From Primulina eburnea (taxonomy: Eukaryota; Streptophyta; Magnoliopsida; Lamiales; Gesneriaceae): a stretch of DNA of 64,000 nucleotides. The translations under genes were made by a program, and so were the position numbers. Below, one piece after another: positions 27,401-38,823 of the stretch; the first letter of the stretch is position 1, and each line of letters starts with the position of its first letter. The notes under the pieces are model-generated. The model made no database searches. It was not told the origin of the DNA and was given only the letters and a program-made list of their open reading frames with translations. The DNA lies in assembly GCF_022965805.1 (NCBI RefSeq), contig NC_133116.1, positions 2,294,001 through 2,358,000 on the forward strand. Reading direction: 5' to 3'.

Positions 27401-27697
27401 TTTTTCCGTGAAGCAAATTATATACACGTACACAGAAGTTGATGAGCAGCAGCGATGACTCAGTCAACTTGGAGATGTCACAGATTGTAAGAAGCGATAT
27501 CTAGGAATAATGAAAGTTTCAATTCAGAAACAGGGGGTTAACGTCAGTTGTTTTCGAACATTTCAAATCAGGTATGGTCGGATTCTCCAACCAACTATGA
27601 ACCATAACGGTCAAACGATTAAAGACTTCAGTTGACTCAGATTTTGCTGTTATTTAGGTGAAAAACAACGACTTGCTTGTTAGTTTTGGAGGGAAAG
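24419..27697. other. Gene-poor AT-rich intergenic DNA
   Basis: It holds the ABCG 5' flank and about 3 kb of AT-rich DNA with scattered TA and TTA tracts (for example 25888-25935). Two GC-richer patches (about 25125-25210 and 25370-25445) have no recognisable coding or RNA structure. No gene is supported. Confidence 0.4.
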
Positions 27698-28905
27698 ATG
27701 TACCTCACATTGAGACCAGAAACTATGTATGGGTAAACCAACTGTTGGGTGTTGCCCGATGGAAAGTATGGGGCTTTTCAAATTGATGACACTGAAGTGT
27801 TTATCTTAACAAGAAGGGCTTCTCTAAATTTGGCGTATCAAAACCAGTCCCGTTTTCCAGATAAGCCAACTTGTTTGGTTGAGTTGACTGGTCGAGATCT
27901 AACAGGTCTTCCTTTGAAATCTCCTGGGCGTTTTATGATACTATATATACTATGACCATGTCACAGTTCTCATGAACATGGGCACAGGAGTTGTTGCTAG
28001 TGTTCCTAGTGATTCTCCAGATGACCACATGGCCCTCCATTATTTGAAAGCAAAGCCAGGATTAAGAGCAATGCAGAGTGTGAAGGATGATTGGGTAGAT
28101 CCATTCGAGTCATACCCATCATCCACTACGCTGAAATTGGAGACAAGCCCACGGAGAGAATAAGCGTCGAGAAGAAGATCAAAAGTCATAATGAAAGAGA
28201 AAAGCTTGACGTTGCCAAGCGAATAGCGTACAAGGGATCCCTGGAATGAAAGTTCGGGATGCTAGAAGTTTGATAAGGCACAAGCCTTGTAAAGCTTCTA
28301 GATCAGGCGCTAGCAGTGGAAGAAGGATGGATACGTCATAAAACGGATGACCTGAAGCTGATTCACCAAATCTTTCCCTCAAAAGCGGAAACAAATATTT
28401 GCAGGATTCAATTGTGTCGATGAGGAAAATTTTGCGAAAAAACGCTCAAAACAATCCGAGAGTTGGCTTGATATTAGCAAGAGAAGAGTATGATTGGTGG
28501 AAAGAGGTATGTTTGAACATACTGTGGGCGAAATTTGATCACATAACCTTCGATCAGCTTCGCACCCGACCAAGAGATCCTTTCTGAACTGACAAAAACA
28601 GAAGTTGTCGAAAGGCGCAACTTTATGCAATTCAGAAGGTTTGTATGCCATTCTTGAGGTTCAAGAAAGATGAAGTGAAAGCTGTCGGGGCACAAGCACT
28701 GGACCTGCAGCTTCCCTTCGGGGAAATTGAGGTTCTTACGGAGAATTCAGAACTTAACAGGTGGCAGTTAGTCCCCGAACATTTGAAAGTTTTGGCGTCA
28801 ACGAACACTGAGGTTGTTGCTAGAGCAGGGAATCATGTTTCTGTTTTAAATTCAATCCCACCCTCCCCTGGAAATCCTACCGCAACCTTTCTTAATCGAT
28901 GGTAT
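27698..28905 (+). pseudogene. Cytosolic leucyl-tRNA synthetase pseudogene
   Basis: Broken pieces of class I leucyl-tRNA synthetase lie in order. Near 27698, MYLTLRPETMYG is followed by a stop, then TNCWVLPDGKYGAFQ. The editing-domain stretch PTCLVELTGRDLTGLPL is near 27880, GTGVVASVPSDSPDDHMAL near 27987 and REKLDVAKRIAY near 28195. The C-terminal end MPFLRFKKDEVKAVGAQAL, LPFGEIEVL and PPSPGNPTATFL lies at about 28648-28900. The pieces are split by stops and frameshifts. The N-terminal part, much of the catalytic core and the middle (several hundred residues) are missing. The fragment shows no intron boundaries, so it may be a 5'-truncated retrocopy with internal deletions. Not expected to make a functional enzyme. 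Confidence 0.88.
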
Positions 28906-29801
28906 CTTTGTGCAGATTTTAGTGATATTGCATTTTTTTTTATTGTTTCACACATCCAACAAAAAGGAAATAAATTGATGATGTTTATTACATCTATCCA
29001 GTACTGACGGAGCCAGATATATGGCTCTATCCAAGTTAGAATTTTAAGTTTTAGAATTTTTTAATATTTTCAATTGATTTACCCAGACTAATATCATATT
29101 ATTCTAAAATTATACAAAATTTATATATAATTTTTTTAAAAAAAATCAGGATCATCCGGGCTTGCAAGGACATGTGCCTCCGTCTCTGCATCTATCCCGA
29201 GGCTGATGCCGTAACACCTAAGGTCTGAATATTGAATACACTGAAATCTTTTGTTGTGATAAATGTACTTGAGCAAATTCAGAAAAAATGGAGGTCGTCT
29301 TTCTTCTTCTTTTTTTTTTTTTTTTTTTTATCAAAAAAGTAGGAAGGACCCATGCAGAAATAATGTAAAATGGCATGTGGAAGAGCAACAAGTTGACAAA
29401 AGATTTGATTATAATCCAAACCAAATCAATTCATATCTGAACAGCGTAAACCGTGTTGCTGCACGAAACCAAAAAAGGCGACTCGCACCACCCACCATAA
29501 ACAGACAACACTTGAATTATTAATAATTATTTCAGTTATTCTTTTGCTTTTACCTCCATCTAACTCAATATATTTGGACAACAAATTTTGGGTAGGGTTC
29601 AAAGAGTTCTGCTATCGCATGCTTTTTGGTGTTTCGAAATATGTATATTTTGGAAATTAAATGGGGGAGGTGTAAATCTCAACCACATTGTATTTAAAAA
29701 AATATCGGTTTATATATTTATAAAGAGAGTGTCCTGTAAAATGGATCGAAAATAAAAGAAGAGCTTTCAAATTGGTTGGAGGAATAATAGGTTTTTTCAC
29801 C
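28906..29801. other. Downstream of the LeuRS pseudogene; possible small inverted-repeat element
   Basis: Between about 29003 and 29190 there is text CTGACGGAGCCAGATATATG and, further right, GTGCCTCCGTCTCTG, which are imperfect inverted matches. This may be the remains of a small DNA transposon, but the ends are not clear. A T-run follows near 29308. No gene is seen. Confidence 0.3.
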
Positions 29802-29962
29802 AAAACTTTTGTAAGACGGTCTCACAAGTCAATCTTGTAAGACAGATCTTCTATTTGGATCATTCATTAAAAAAATATTATTTTTTATATCAAAAGTATT
29901 ACTTATTATTGTAAATATGAGTAGACTTGACTCGTCTCACATATAAAGATGCGTGAAATTTT
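29802..29962 (-). mobile_element. MITE-like hairpin repeat, copy 3
   Basis: Reverse orientation of the family: it opens with TTGTAAGACGGTCTCACAAG, then TTATTGTAAATATGAGTAGA, and ends with GACTCGTCTCACATATAAAG. Moderately diverged and non-coding. Confidence 0.6.
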
Positions 29963-30349
29963 TTAAAAAGAGACCAACTATTTAAAAAAACAAACTATTT
30001 TAAGTTATCCTCCCAATTCAGGCTTAATCTATGCCTTGAATTTTAACAAATGTGATTTATAATGTAGAGTGGCTTGACTTGGTGAAACGTTAATAATTAG
30101 TGATAATAGTTATGTCCAACTCATTTTAATTACATCAATAATGATTGAACTATAATCAAAGTGAATTTTTATGTTTCAAATAATAATTAAATATTTACGA
30201 AAATCCTTAAATTTATCATTTCCTACGAAAAGGAAATTAAAACGATGTTCTTTCTTGTATTTTAATTTCACCATAGCCAACATTCGATGTCGACCCTTAA
30301 ATTTCAAGGAGAAAAAAAAACATGAACTATATATATATAATAAACATCC

Positions 30350-30425
<76 letters not shown>

Positions 30426-32880
30426 ATTTAGTTCCCTAAATTTCTAACATAAATTTAGTCAAACAAACTTCAAGTAAAATTTATGCACTTTTTACATATA
30501 CTTATAATAATTTTTTTAAATCGACCTTTTTCTTTTACGCTATTAAAAGTCAAGATTAGTAATAATTTGTTTCCGCCTGCATTTATACGAGGTAATTGAT
30601 GGAATTGGAGTATAAAAGATGTTTTGAAATGAGTATATTTGTCGATTTGGTTTTGTAGACGTAAGGGATCAAACCTAAATAATCATTTTGTTGGTGAAAA
30701 ATAAAGCATAATCGTTTCATGTTTAATCATTTGTGTTTCTTGGATAACATTTCTTTCCCATATTTGTATCCATCATCCAAATTGAAAAGTGTGTTGAATT
30801 TGTAATTTATATTTTAAAAAAATTGAAAAACATGATCGATTTTTTAATATTTAAATGTGATTTGACAATTATAAATGTCATGTTTATTGCTTTCAATAAA
30901 GGCAAACTTGGCACTGTTTTTTTATATTAAAATTTATAAGTTAATTCGATTTTCCTTTTTATAGTAATTTAACTTGATTATTTTTCTTATTTGGAAGGGG
31001 ATAATTTAACTCGATTTAGTCATAATGTTCGTTGTGGCCCACAAGCACACAAACGCGTGGTGGAGCAGTTTCCATTAGAGTTGGTCAAAATTCAAACTGT
31101 TGTTTTATTGTAAATGGACCCTACCATTAACTAATTTCCGATTTAAATTATATTTATCTCACTTCATTTTAATATTCTTCTTGATTAATCGGACACAATA
31201 AATAGAAGCAATTTTGCTCTTTCAAAGAGGATGTATTTTTTATTCGAGCGTTCAATGTATAAAATTGTGTGTCAAAAAAGATAAATAGAAGTGATTTTTG
31301 AAAAGCACATAGGATAAACCACACGAGTTAATTTTGTTTTTATTTTTATAACCGCTGTTACTTTTTGGTGTGTACTCGGTATATTTTTTTTCAGGATAAG
31401 GCAATACATTAACTAAGTAAAACGTCATGTACGACAATTCGTCCAAAATAATGTTGGTTATGAAAATCAAACTTATAACTATTAATCAAACGTTAACTTA
31501 TTTCACAAACTCGAACACTCCATGACAATTTTATTTTAGAAGTTGATGTTTACAATTCATTTCTTATTATTTGCACTCTATGACACATATTTTACACATG
31601 TAAAGTGTAGGCAACACAAAATGGAGCGTAAATATCCGTTTTTTTACTTATCTCTTTTGAATTAATCCACCTAATGTATATTTAAGTATAAATAAATTGT
31701 ATTCCTCCAGCGTATATACAATATTCATTTAACCAATAAATTGTGTTCCTCCAACGTATATACAATATTCATTTAACCCGTTATGTATTAATCCACTCTT
31801 AAATTATATTTAATGCACACTTTATTCCCATTTATTATTAATTATAAAAATAAAATTTATTTATTTTACTTTACAAATATATAAATCTGAACTCACATTG
31901 TTCTAAAGATTCTATCCACCTATTCCACACGCGCCACACTGATCGATCGTGTAATGATAGAAGGAAATTAAAAAATTAATATATACAATTAGATGGTCTA
32001 TTAAAATATCCAAGAACAAAAGAATTTCTTTCATCGGAAAATGAAAATGTTCTAAATTTTTTTTTAATGCTTGCTTACGACGAGACACTCTCCTAGCTTT
32101 AGCCACACACAAAAAATTAAAAAAATTTGAAAACTTATTTAAAAATTCAACAACAATGTGAGCTAGTTCATCTTTTCAAATTTATATGTCAACGGAGAAT
32201 TTTATGTTAAACATGTTACATTTGTTAAAAAGTCTCATCCAAGCTAGAATTCTGAATTAGTGGAATATGTCAGTGTTTAATCAATAGTTATGAATTCGAT
32301 TCTCACTATCAATACTTTTTTAGACGAGTTTGTCACACAAAGTTTGTCAAAAGTTTGTCATATACAATTATCAAACAAACATAATTTGCAAGTTAATGCG
32401 TTAACTTGATATTCATCAAATACGCACAAAAGAATAACGACTTTGAGTTTCATCACCATAAAAAGAAAAAGAAAAAATTTCCGAAGAATTATTTCTACAA
32501 ACTCGAATAGTTTGTCATGTATGGTTTTATGTCGATACAAACACTCTAACAAGTGCTGGTTACTGTATATATATAATTATAATTAAGTAAAGGGCACTCA
32601 AGCCTCCAACTTTAATTCATATTTCTTGAATCCCTTTCACAGTGAAAAGGGCCAAATTTGCGTACTAAGAATCTAGCAGTATAAAGTTGAGCACTAGCCA
32701 TACCTGCCCTTTCCATGCTTTTGGCCTTTCCTCAACCATATTTATGTCCCATATTATTATTACAACCAAATAAAAAGTAAAAGCAAACTACCTCAAAACC
32801 TTATAATAAAGAAAGTGTAACTAACAACCTCATTCACATTTTGCTTTTTCTGCTCTGTTTTTGTTCAACTGGAGAAAAAG
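29963..32880. other. AT-rich intergenic DNA without a recognisable gene
   Basis: It contains a long TA tract (30352-30422) and a tandem duplication near 31690-31778 (the phrase CCAGCGTATATACAATATTC / CCAACGTATATACAATATTC). The rest is low-complexity AT-rich DNA with short open frames. The last few hundred bases are the probable promoter of the gene starting at 32881. Confidence 0.45.
30352..30422. repeat. (TA)n microsatellite
   Basis: About 35 uninterrupted AT dinucleotides. Confidence 0.95.
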
Positions 32881-33602
32881 ATGGAAGAACAATGCAGTCC
32901 TCTTAATTGGGCTTACTACTGTCAAGAAGCGGTGAGTTGACAATTTCATGAAGAACCCATGTTTTCTTGTATCTGATTACCATTTTCGGGTTTCGATTGG
33001 GAGTGTCTGTGTGTAGCCAACCCATTCATTTTTGTGCTTTTGTTATGTTCTTTAGGGAATTGAGGAATATCTGTACTCGAGATTGGAGTTAGAGGCGGCT
33101 ATCCTAAGTGCTCACGAAGATATTTCAAGAAAAGACGACGAAATCCTCCAACTCAAAGACCTGCTGGCAAACATCATCAGAGATAGGGACGAATTCCAAG
33201 CACAATTGCAAGCACTTATGTCGGAGAACCAACTGCTCTCGCAACAACTGCAAATGAAGACGACACAACCACCTTCGAATTGTGCAACCTCGGACGACGA
33301 GAACATGTCCTTGTCACCCTCGAATTGTGACGATTCGACAACATGGCTCGCCTGCTAAGGTGCCATCATCGTCATCCAGCGAAAAGTACTGGCCGTGCGA
33401 CAAGTCATTGCCACAGAACGGCAAGTTCTTGCAGGCAGTGATGGAGGCTGGACCCCTTCTCCACACTCTCCTCCTCGCGGGTCCGCTTCCCCGGTGGCAA
33501 CATCCGCCGCCGCAGCTCAACTCCACCGACATCCCACCTGTCGCAATCTCCCCTGTTAACAGTACCACCACTCCAACTCCTGCTCAACATTCTTGTCTAT
33601 GA
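32881..33602 (+). CDS. Small coiled-coil protein of a plant-specific unknown family; frameshift in exon 2
   Basis: Exon 1 is 32881-32931 (17 codons, starting MEEQCSPLNWAYYCQ) and joins exon 2 at 33056 by a phase-0 GT-AG intron. Exon 2 first reads a Leu/Glu-rich coiled coil (ELEAAILSAHEDISRKDDEI and on, about residues 26-80), then meets a stop at 33356-33358. The family's conserved C-terminal block, GKFLQAVMEAGPLLHTLLLA and WQHPPPQLNSTDIPP, continues one base out of frame to a stop at 33600-33602. I recognise the layout WAYY - coiled coil - GKFLQAV-AGPLL - PPPQL as a plant family of unknown function, from memory resembling Arabidopsis AT1G20100/AT1G76185. A one-base error or a real frameshift lies in about 33290-33357. 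No function is proposed. Confidence 0.75.
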
Positions 33603-34586
33603 CATGCAGTGTGCGTACCTCCCCGTAACCAATTAGCTACAACCACAAAAAATTGAAGCTTTTCTTAGGTACTAATTCAGATCAGAAACAAGTGGGCTAG
33701 CTTATAAATCCACCCCTTTTAGCTTTTAGAGTCGTTTGAATCATTTTTCTACCATAACCAGGTTTTCTTTAAACATATTATAATGCAATTAGACTTGACT
33801 GCACAAGTCCCTTGTCTCAATGGAGTTCCTAGGTGGAATCTACTATGTTTCTACTGCAAAAGGGGGGAATGTTCTGGAAAAAAAAAGTTTGTAATTGTAG
33901 GAATATGCTGTTTTTGTAAATTATTTTAGCTAGATTTACTAATGCTTGTCTGATTTCCCCAGATAATATCAGATTGGTGGGGGATTTGATTTTATATCGA
34001 ATGCAATCTTTTCCCTTTACGTAGATTTAGTGTATCTTGGTAGATTATGATGGTGTAGAGTGTAGACCATCGTGTCATCATTTGCAAGATGACTTATTTT
34101 GATAGAATTTAAAGTTGTTGCTTTCGTCAAATTGTTTCGTATTTTTTTACTTTGTTTAAAGGTAATGGTCGATTTATCATAATATGGCCTTAACCAAACA
34201 ACTTAGCTTAAAGATACTAACCAATTTCACTTTACTTGACATTGTACCAACCATCATGCCCTCTGTCTACCACTGGATTTTAATCTGATCATTGCTCCAA
34301 ATACCTTCTTGCAACGAAGGGACTTCAATTTACTATTGCCACAGTCATTATCGTTACTTAATTCTGAACATGTTTCATTACACTTTCATCTCTCCACTTC
34401 TTGTAAACCTTTGGAACGTAAAGATCAAAAGACTTCTGGTTGACGTTAACGGTACAACTTCAGTCCTTTTTGCGAATCTGAAACGCACGCTCAAAATGAA
34501 AGTAAATGGACCGAGTTTTATCTTTAAAAAAAACCGGCATAAATCATCAAATTCTCTCTTTAATGTTAAATACCTGCTTACATCAC
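33603..34586. other. Intergenic DNA before the SPH cluster
   Basis: It holds the probable 3' UTR of the coiled-coil gene, then AT-rich DNA. The open frames at 34292-34606 and 34378-34659 overlap each other on opposite strands and show no family features. The repeat modules of the SPH cluster begin at about 34587. Confidence 0.45.
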
Positions 34587-34701
34587 AAGAACTGTTAAAA
34601 GAGTGAATGACAGACATACAATCCAACATTGGACTAGAATGACTGGAAATATATAACAAATACGATCTTATTCATTACAAGTAATTAATGTTTCAAAGTG
34701 T

Positions 34702-35142
34702 TCATGCTATATGCGGCGGTTTATTCCAATCATGCATTTTCTTGAAGTTTGTCGGAGGATTACTCCCAGAAAGATACATCCCATCGCTTCGTACTTCCCA
34801 ATAGCATATATTACCATAACATAAATCCGCGATTTTTGAATTAAAAACGTCGAAACTGGCATCACTCGATCCCCAGAAGAAATGGCAAAAGTAAAGAGTC
34901 CTTCTAAAGAACGAATAGCAGAAGTTCCATTCGATATTATTATTTACGGGAATCGTGGAGTTCCATATCTCCTTATTTTTAGCAGCGCAATGGGCTCTCA
35001 AATCTGGGGTATTCGGGGGAAGAAGATTGCCGACATGAATGGTGTATTTTGACAGGAATATGGAACAATATCTTTTCTCCTCGAATGCCATTGCTTGGAA
35101 GAAATTGGCAATTACGAATATTATCAGTAATTTGTGCTTCAT
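34702..35142 (-). CDS. Secreted S-protein homologue (SPH), copy A0
   Basis: Intronless, 146 residues. It begins MKHKLLIIFVIANFFQAMA, a classic signal peptide, followed by the mature start FEEKRYC. Seen: an SPH layout with five Cys-containing blocks (KRYC, RAHC, NFCY, YFCHFFW, LCYGNICYW), the late YLSGSNPPTNFKKMHDW end, and beta-strand-like alternation. Family knowledge: plant SPH proteins are small secreted beta-sheet proteins related to Papaver stigma S-determinants; most members have unknown roles. An in-frame upstream ATG at 35211 would add 23 residues ahead of the signal peptide; I prefer 35142 because the signal peptide then starts the protein. Relative to A1-A3 it has two extra codons after KRYC and several substitutions. 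A TG dinucleotide run lies just upstream. Confidence 0.9.
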   Translation of the reverse strand: MKHKLLIIFVIANFFQAMAFEEKRYCSIFLSKYTIHVGNLLPPNTPDLRAHCAAKNKEIWNSTIPVNNNIEWNFCYSFFRRTLYFCHFFWGSSDASFDVFNSKIADLCYGNICYWEVRSDGMYLSGSNPPTNFKKMHDWNKPPHIA

Positions 35143-35585
35143 CGTTGCAATGCTCAAAATGGACCGATGGAAATTTGTATATGTGTGTGTGTGTGTGTAT
35201 TTTGTCTCCAAGATGTTAATTTAAGGTTGCTTTTTATAGAGTATGATTGAATTTTTTTTGAGAAAATGAAATTATGATATTTTGAAATAGATTTGCAATA
35301 ATTATATATTATTTCCTCATGAAATTTAAATTTGGTCAGCCATCTTCAAAATTTGTAAGCGGATTAAATGTTGAATCATGTTTGACTGCCATTTTTTTTA
35401 TCTTCCTTTTACATAATTTAATATATTTAAAAAATTCTGTCAATTATGAAATATAATTTTGTGTATAAGGGAGAGAGATTCTCTCAAATCTCTGACTGGT
35501 CAATGATCCAGAACCTATATTTTAAATGTTATTATAATATTTAATCAGGGAAATGTCCCCATTAATGTCGTCATAGGATTGTCTT

Positions 35586-35774
35586 GAATGTGTCTCATGT
35601 GAGAGTGTCTCACGGATCTTAATATATGAGACGGGTCAACCCTACCCTATATTCACAATAAAAAGTAATACTCTTAGCATAAAAAGTAATACTTTTTCAT
35701 AGATGACCCAAATAAAAGATCTGTCTCACAAATATGATCCATGAGATCGTCTCACACAAGTTTTTGCCGATATC
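35586..35774 (+). mobile_element. MITE-like hairpin repeat, copy 4, inserted in module 0
   Basis: It carries the full family layout: GTGAGAGTGTCTCACGG, ATATTCACAATAAAAAGTAA, AAAGATCTGTCTCAC, GAGATCGTCTCACACAAG. It sits between GGATTGTCTT and (T)CTTAATATTTTG. The equivalent point in modules 1-3 reads GGATTGTCTTAGTATTTTC without an insert, so modules 1-3 show the empty site. The duplicated target is probably TCTT(A/G). Confidence 0.8.
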
Positions 35775-36155
35775 TTAATATTTTGAAAACAATGAGAATA
35801 TCAAAGAATCAAACATAATATTGACAGATTCGAAACAACAATTTGAGAATTTAATTATGAAATATGATCAATTGAAATATCCATTTTAACATTTTGGCAT
35901 GACATAAATAAAATCATATTTAAACACTCTATCGCCACATATGAGTCCGAAGAAACTTAATTTTTTTCTAAAAAAAAAAATCGAAAATTCAAAAAAAAAT
36001 TATTATTTTGAGATTTTTTTTTAAAAAAAAGGCATGCGTCAATATATTAATTAGATTAAAATTAACTACTCCAACTGTAAAATTCCGTTGTTAAAATATA
36101 TAACAATACATTTTAAGTTCAGGTTTATTATGAATATTCTTATTTATGCTCCAAT

Positions 36156-36617
36156 TTATATTATGTACGCTTCACTTTTTCCCAAATTAATAGGAAGATT
36201 TAATTTGTTGTTGACAAATAAATTAACACCGTCTTGATTTGCTGCCCAATATCGCAAACCATTTTCATCTTGAGGATGACCAATCCAATTTGAATCTAAT
36301 ACATGAGAAAAAATGTTTTGTTTCCTCCCCCAGATATGGCAGAAGAACAGGGTGGTCGAATCTAATTTCTCACATAAATGAAAATTAAAATTTCGAATTG
36401 TCGTAAGATTATGAAATCCTAGATCATCGTCTCCAAAAATTGACAATATATCTTCAATGGTGGAGTATTTCCAGGGAGGCTGTTGACAACGTACGTAGAC
36501 TTCATATTTATTACTCAAATCACATCTGATCTTGTTGTTTAAGGATCTGGCTTTGTACAACGTTAACTAAAACAGAACAAGAAATAGTGAAGCGTATGTG
36601 ATCGTTGGAGAATTCAT
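36156..36617 (-). pseudogene. SPH pseudogene B0
   Basis: The ATG at 36617 starts a signal-peptide-like stretch (MNSPTITYASLFLVLF), which is cut by an in-frame TAG. The frame then resumes with KARSLNNKIRCDLSNKYEVY. An extra base or bases in TACGTACGTTGTC throws the next segment out of frame before the SPH core GDDDLGFHNLTTIRNFNFH recovers. The TAG sits in the text CTGTTTTAGTT, which resembles a splice acceptor, but there is no plausible intron between it and the start and SPH genes are usually intronless. I read it as a broken gene. Confidence 0.75.
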
Positions 36618-37030
36618 GTTCCGTGCGTTCTTTATACTAATGCCTGAGCTAGTTATATATACTTTTCAAGTTCAATTTATAGATATAAATATCTAAAACA
36701 TTATTGTATCAGGAATTAATCCAGATATTTTGTTGTGGGACCTTCATATTTCCTCAAAAATATAGACCATTATCATCAAAATCTGGTGATAGAACCATAT
36801 GAAAGCTTAGCAGAAATTAATAACGTGACAAAAAAATTCACATTTTTTAAAATCTTTAGTTTGTAAAAATTATTATTGCTTTACATGTACACTTATTTTT
36901 GCCATCATTTTTGTGGATTTTTGTATTTGAAATCATCCATGTATTTGGTTGTATTCTTTATTTCGCGAGACATGTCAACGATACTTATATTTATAATAAA
37001 ATAATAATAATAAAATATGAAATTATATAC

Positions 37031-37054
37031 TTTGTATTCAATATTGAATACAAA
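37031..37054. repeat. Perfect 24-bp palindrome upstream of SPH B
   Basis: The half-site TTTGTATTCAAT is followed at once by its exact reverse complement. It recurs in every module (40558-40581, 44085-44108, 47610-47633), about 400 bp upstream of each B start. Confidence 0.85.
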
Positions 37055-37113
37055 TTTTACATAATATTCAAATGAAGTTTTTATAAAAAGTTGTGTTTGT
37101 TTTTGTGATAATT

Positions 37114-37998
37114 TGTGGGGTCCTTAGCTCCTAATCGTTATTGCAATGCAATCTGATTAGGGTTAATTAATTACAGTGGAAAACGAGTTCAAAATTTCTT
37201 CACAATGAGCCCAAAACATTTTTTCTAGAATTTATAATACTAAAAATAGTATTTAATCTCATATCATAAAACATGCCCACACGAAATCAAAAACCAATCA
37301 CATACAAACAACTCATATCCTCGGGACATGCCCCGGTATATAGATACATATACATATATACTGGGAACAAGACATAAACATAAAACCTCAGCCCAAGCTG
37401 TGGCTCCCTCAAGAAGTACCCTCTCCGGTCTCCTGATATCGTGGAGTACCTGCCATTGTCCACACACAAAGACAACAACAGCCTCCCTTGGGGGTGAGCA
37501 AAGCTCCGTATGGAACAACCATCATATATACCACAAGTATCTAAACAATGATATACGGTATGCAATGCATGTATGTCGTGGAGGTATCAGGTCAAATGCC
37601 CATCCACTGAGCACATGTCAGAATCAAACGAATCGCTATCAAATCAATGCTCGAGCTGGCACACCGGCCTCAATAAGGGATACTCGTATGATAGCGTCGA
37701 CAAAGCGCCATCAAATCCCAAATCTCATATCCAATCTTCGGGGCCACAAATGTCTATGATTTTAAAGGTCATATAATACCAAACATATCATTGTGTTCAC
37801 AAACCCCAGAATCCAATCAAATCATATCAGAGTATCCAAGGATCATAGCTCAACGTGCATGTCATGTATCGATGTATGCATCAAACGAAGTGTGTTAACA
37901 AAACATTTATTTTATATATCGATATTCAAATCATAATGTCATGTATGACACATTAAATCATCACATAAGGCATATAGACATGTATTTCAACCCAATCA
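37114..37998 (-). mobile_element. Solo LTR, copy 1, at the module 0/1 junction
   Basis: Read on the minus strand it starts TGATTGGGTTG and ends AGGACCCCACA, so it has TG...CA ends over 885 bp. Internal text resembles Ty3/gypsy LTRs as I recall them: GGGGCATGTCCCGAGG, GGGCATGTTTTATGATATG, then TAACGATTAGGAGCTAAGGA. Its flanks (TTCTTC and AATTA) do not match, so no target-site duplication is present. No gag, pol or primer-binding site is next to it. The open frames inside it (37264-37518, 37287-37565, 37328-37759) repeat in the other copies only because the LTR repeats. Confidence 0.75.
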
Positions 37999-38111
37999 GA
38001 AGAACTGTTGAAAGAGTGAAAGACAGACATACAATCCAACATTGGACTAGAATGACTGGAAATATATAACACATACGATCTTATTCATTACAAGTAAATG
38101 TTTCAAAGTGA

Positions 38112-38546
38112 TCATGCTATATGCGGCGGTTTATTCCAATCATGCATTTTCTTGAAGTTTGTCGGAGGATTACTCCCAGAAAGATACATCCCATCGCTTC
38201 GTACTTCCCAATAGCATATATTACCATGACATAAATCCTCGATTTTTGAATTAAAAACATCGAAACTGGCATCACTCGATCCCCAGAAGAAATGGCAAAA
38301 GTAAAGAGTTCTTTTAAAGAACGAATAGCAGAAGTTCCATTCGATATTATTATTTACGGGAATCGTGGAGTTCCATATCTCCTTATTTTTAGCAGCGCAA
38401 TGGGCTCTCAAATCTGGGGTATTCGGGGGAAGAAGATTGCCGACATGAACGGTGTATTTTGACAGGAAACAATATCTTTTCTCCTCGAATGCCATTGCTT
38501 GGAAGAAATTGGCAATTATGAAGATTATCAGTAATTTGTGCTTCAT
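38112..38546 (-). CDS. Secreted S-protein homologue (SPH), copy A1
   Basis: Intronless, 144 residues, with signal peptide MKHKLLIIFIIANFFQAMA and mature part FEEKRYCFLSKYTVHVGN. It has the same Cys blocks as A0 (KRYC, RAHC, NFCY, YFCHFFW, LCHGNICYW). The translated protein is identical to A2 and A3. An upstream in-frame ATG at 38561 would add MSIGT; the 38546 start fits the signal peptide and the A0 alignment. A TA tract at about 38576-38602 lies just upstream of the start, where A0 has a TG run. Function is unknown beyond the family's secreted, cell-signalling-type character. Confidence 0.92.
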   Translation of the reverse strand: MKHKLLIIFIIANFFQAMAFEEKRYCFLSKYTVHVGNLLPPNTPDLRAHCAAKNKEIWNSTIPVNNNIEWNFCYSFFKRTLYFCHFFWGSSDASFDVFNSKIEDLCHGNICYWEVRSDGMYLSGSNPPTNFKKMHDWNKPPHIA

Positions 38547-38575
38547 CGTTCCAATGCTCAAAATGGACCGATGGA

Positions 38576-38608
<33 letters not shown>

Positions 38609-38823
38609 ATGTATTTTGTCTCCAAGATGTTGATTTAAGGTTGCTTTTATAGATTCTGATTGAAATTTTTTGACAAAATGAAAATTTGATATTTTGAAAT
38701 AGATTTTAAAAATTTATATATTATTTCCTTATGAAATTTAAATTTGGTCACCCATCTTCAAAATTTGTAAGCGGATTAAATGTTGAATCATGTTTGACTG
38801 CCATTTTTTTTAATCTTCCTTTT

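Noticed and set aside
36156..36560. 134-residue frame of SPH B0 as an intact gene
   Set aside because: Its first codon is TTG, it lacks a signal peptide and it lies behind an in-frame TAG, so it is the downstream part of a pseudogene.
36590..36617. An intron in SPH B0, because the TAG lies in acceptor-like text
   Set aside because: Fewer than 50 bases separate the start codon from the TAG, too short for a plant intron, and no donor fits.
37328..37759. 143-codon open frame (and two opposite-strand frames) repeated three times
   Set aside because: It lies wholly inside the solo LTR. Its repetition follows the LTR copies, it overlaps frames on the other strand, and it shows no protein-family features.
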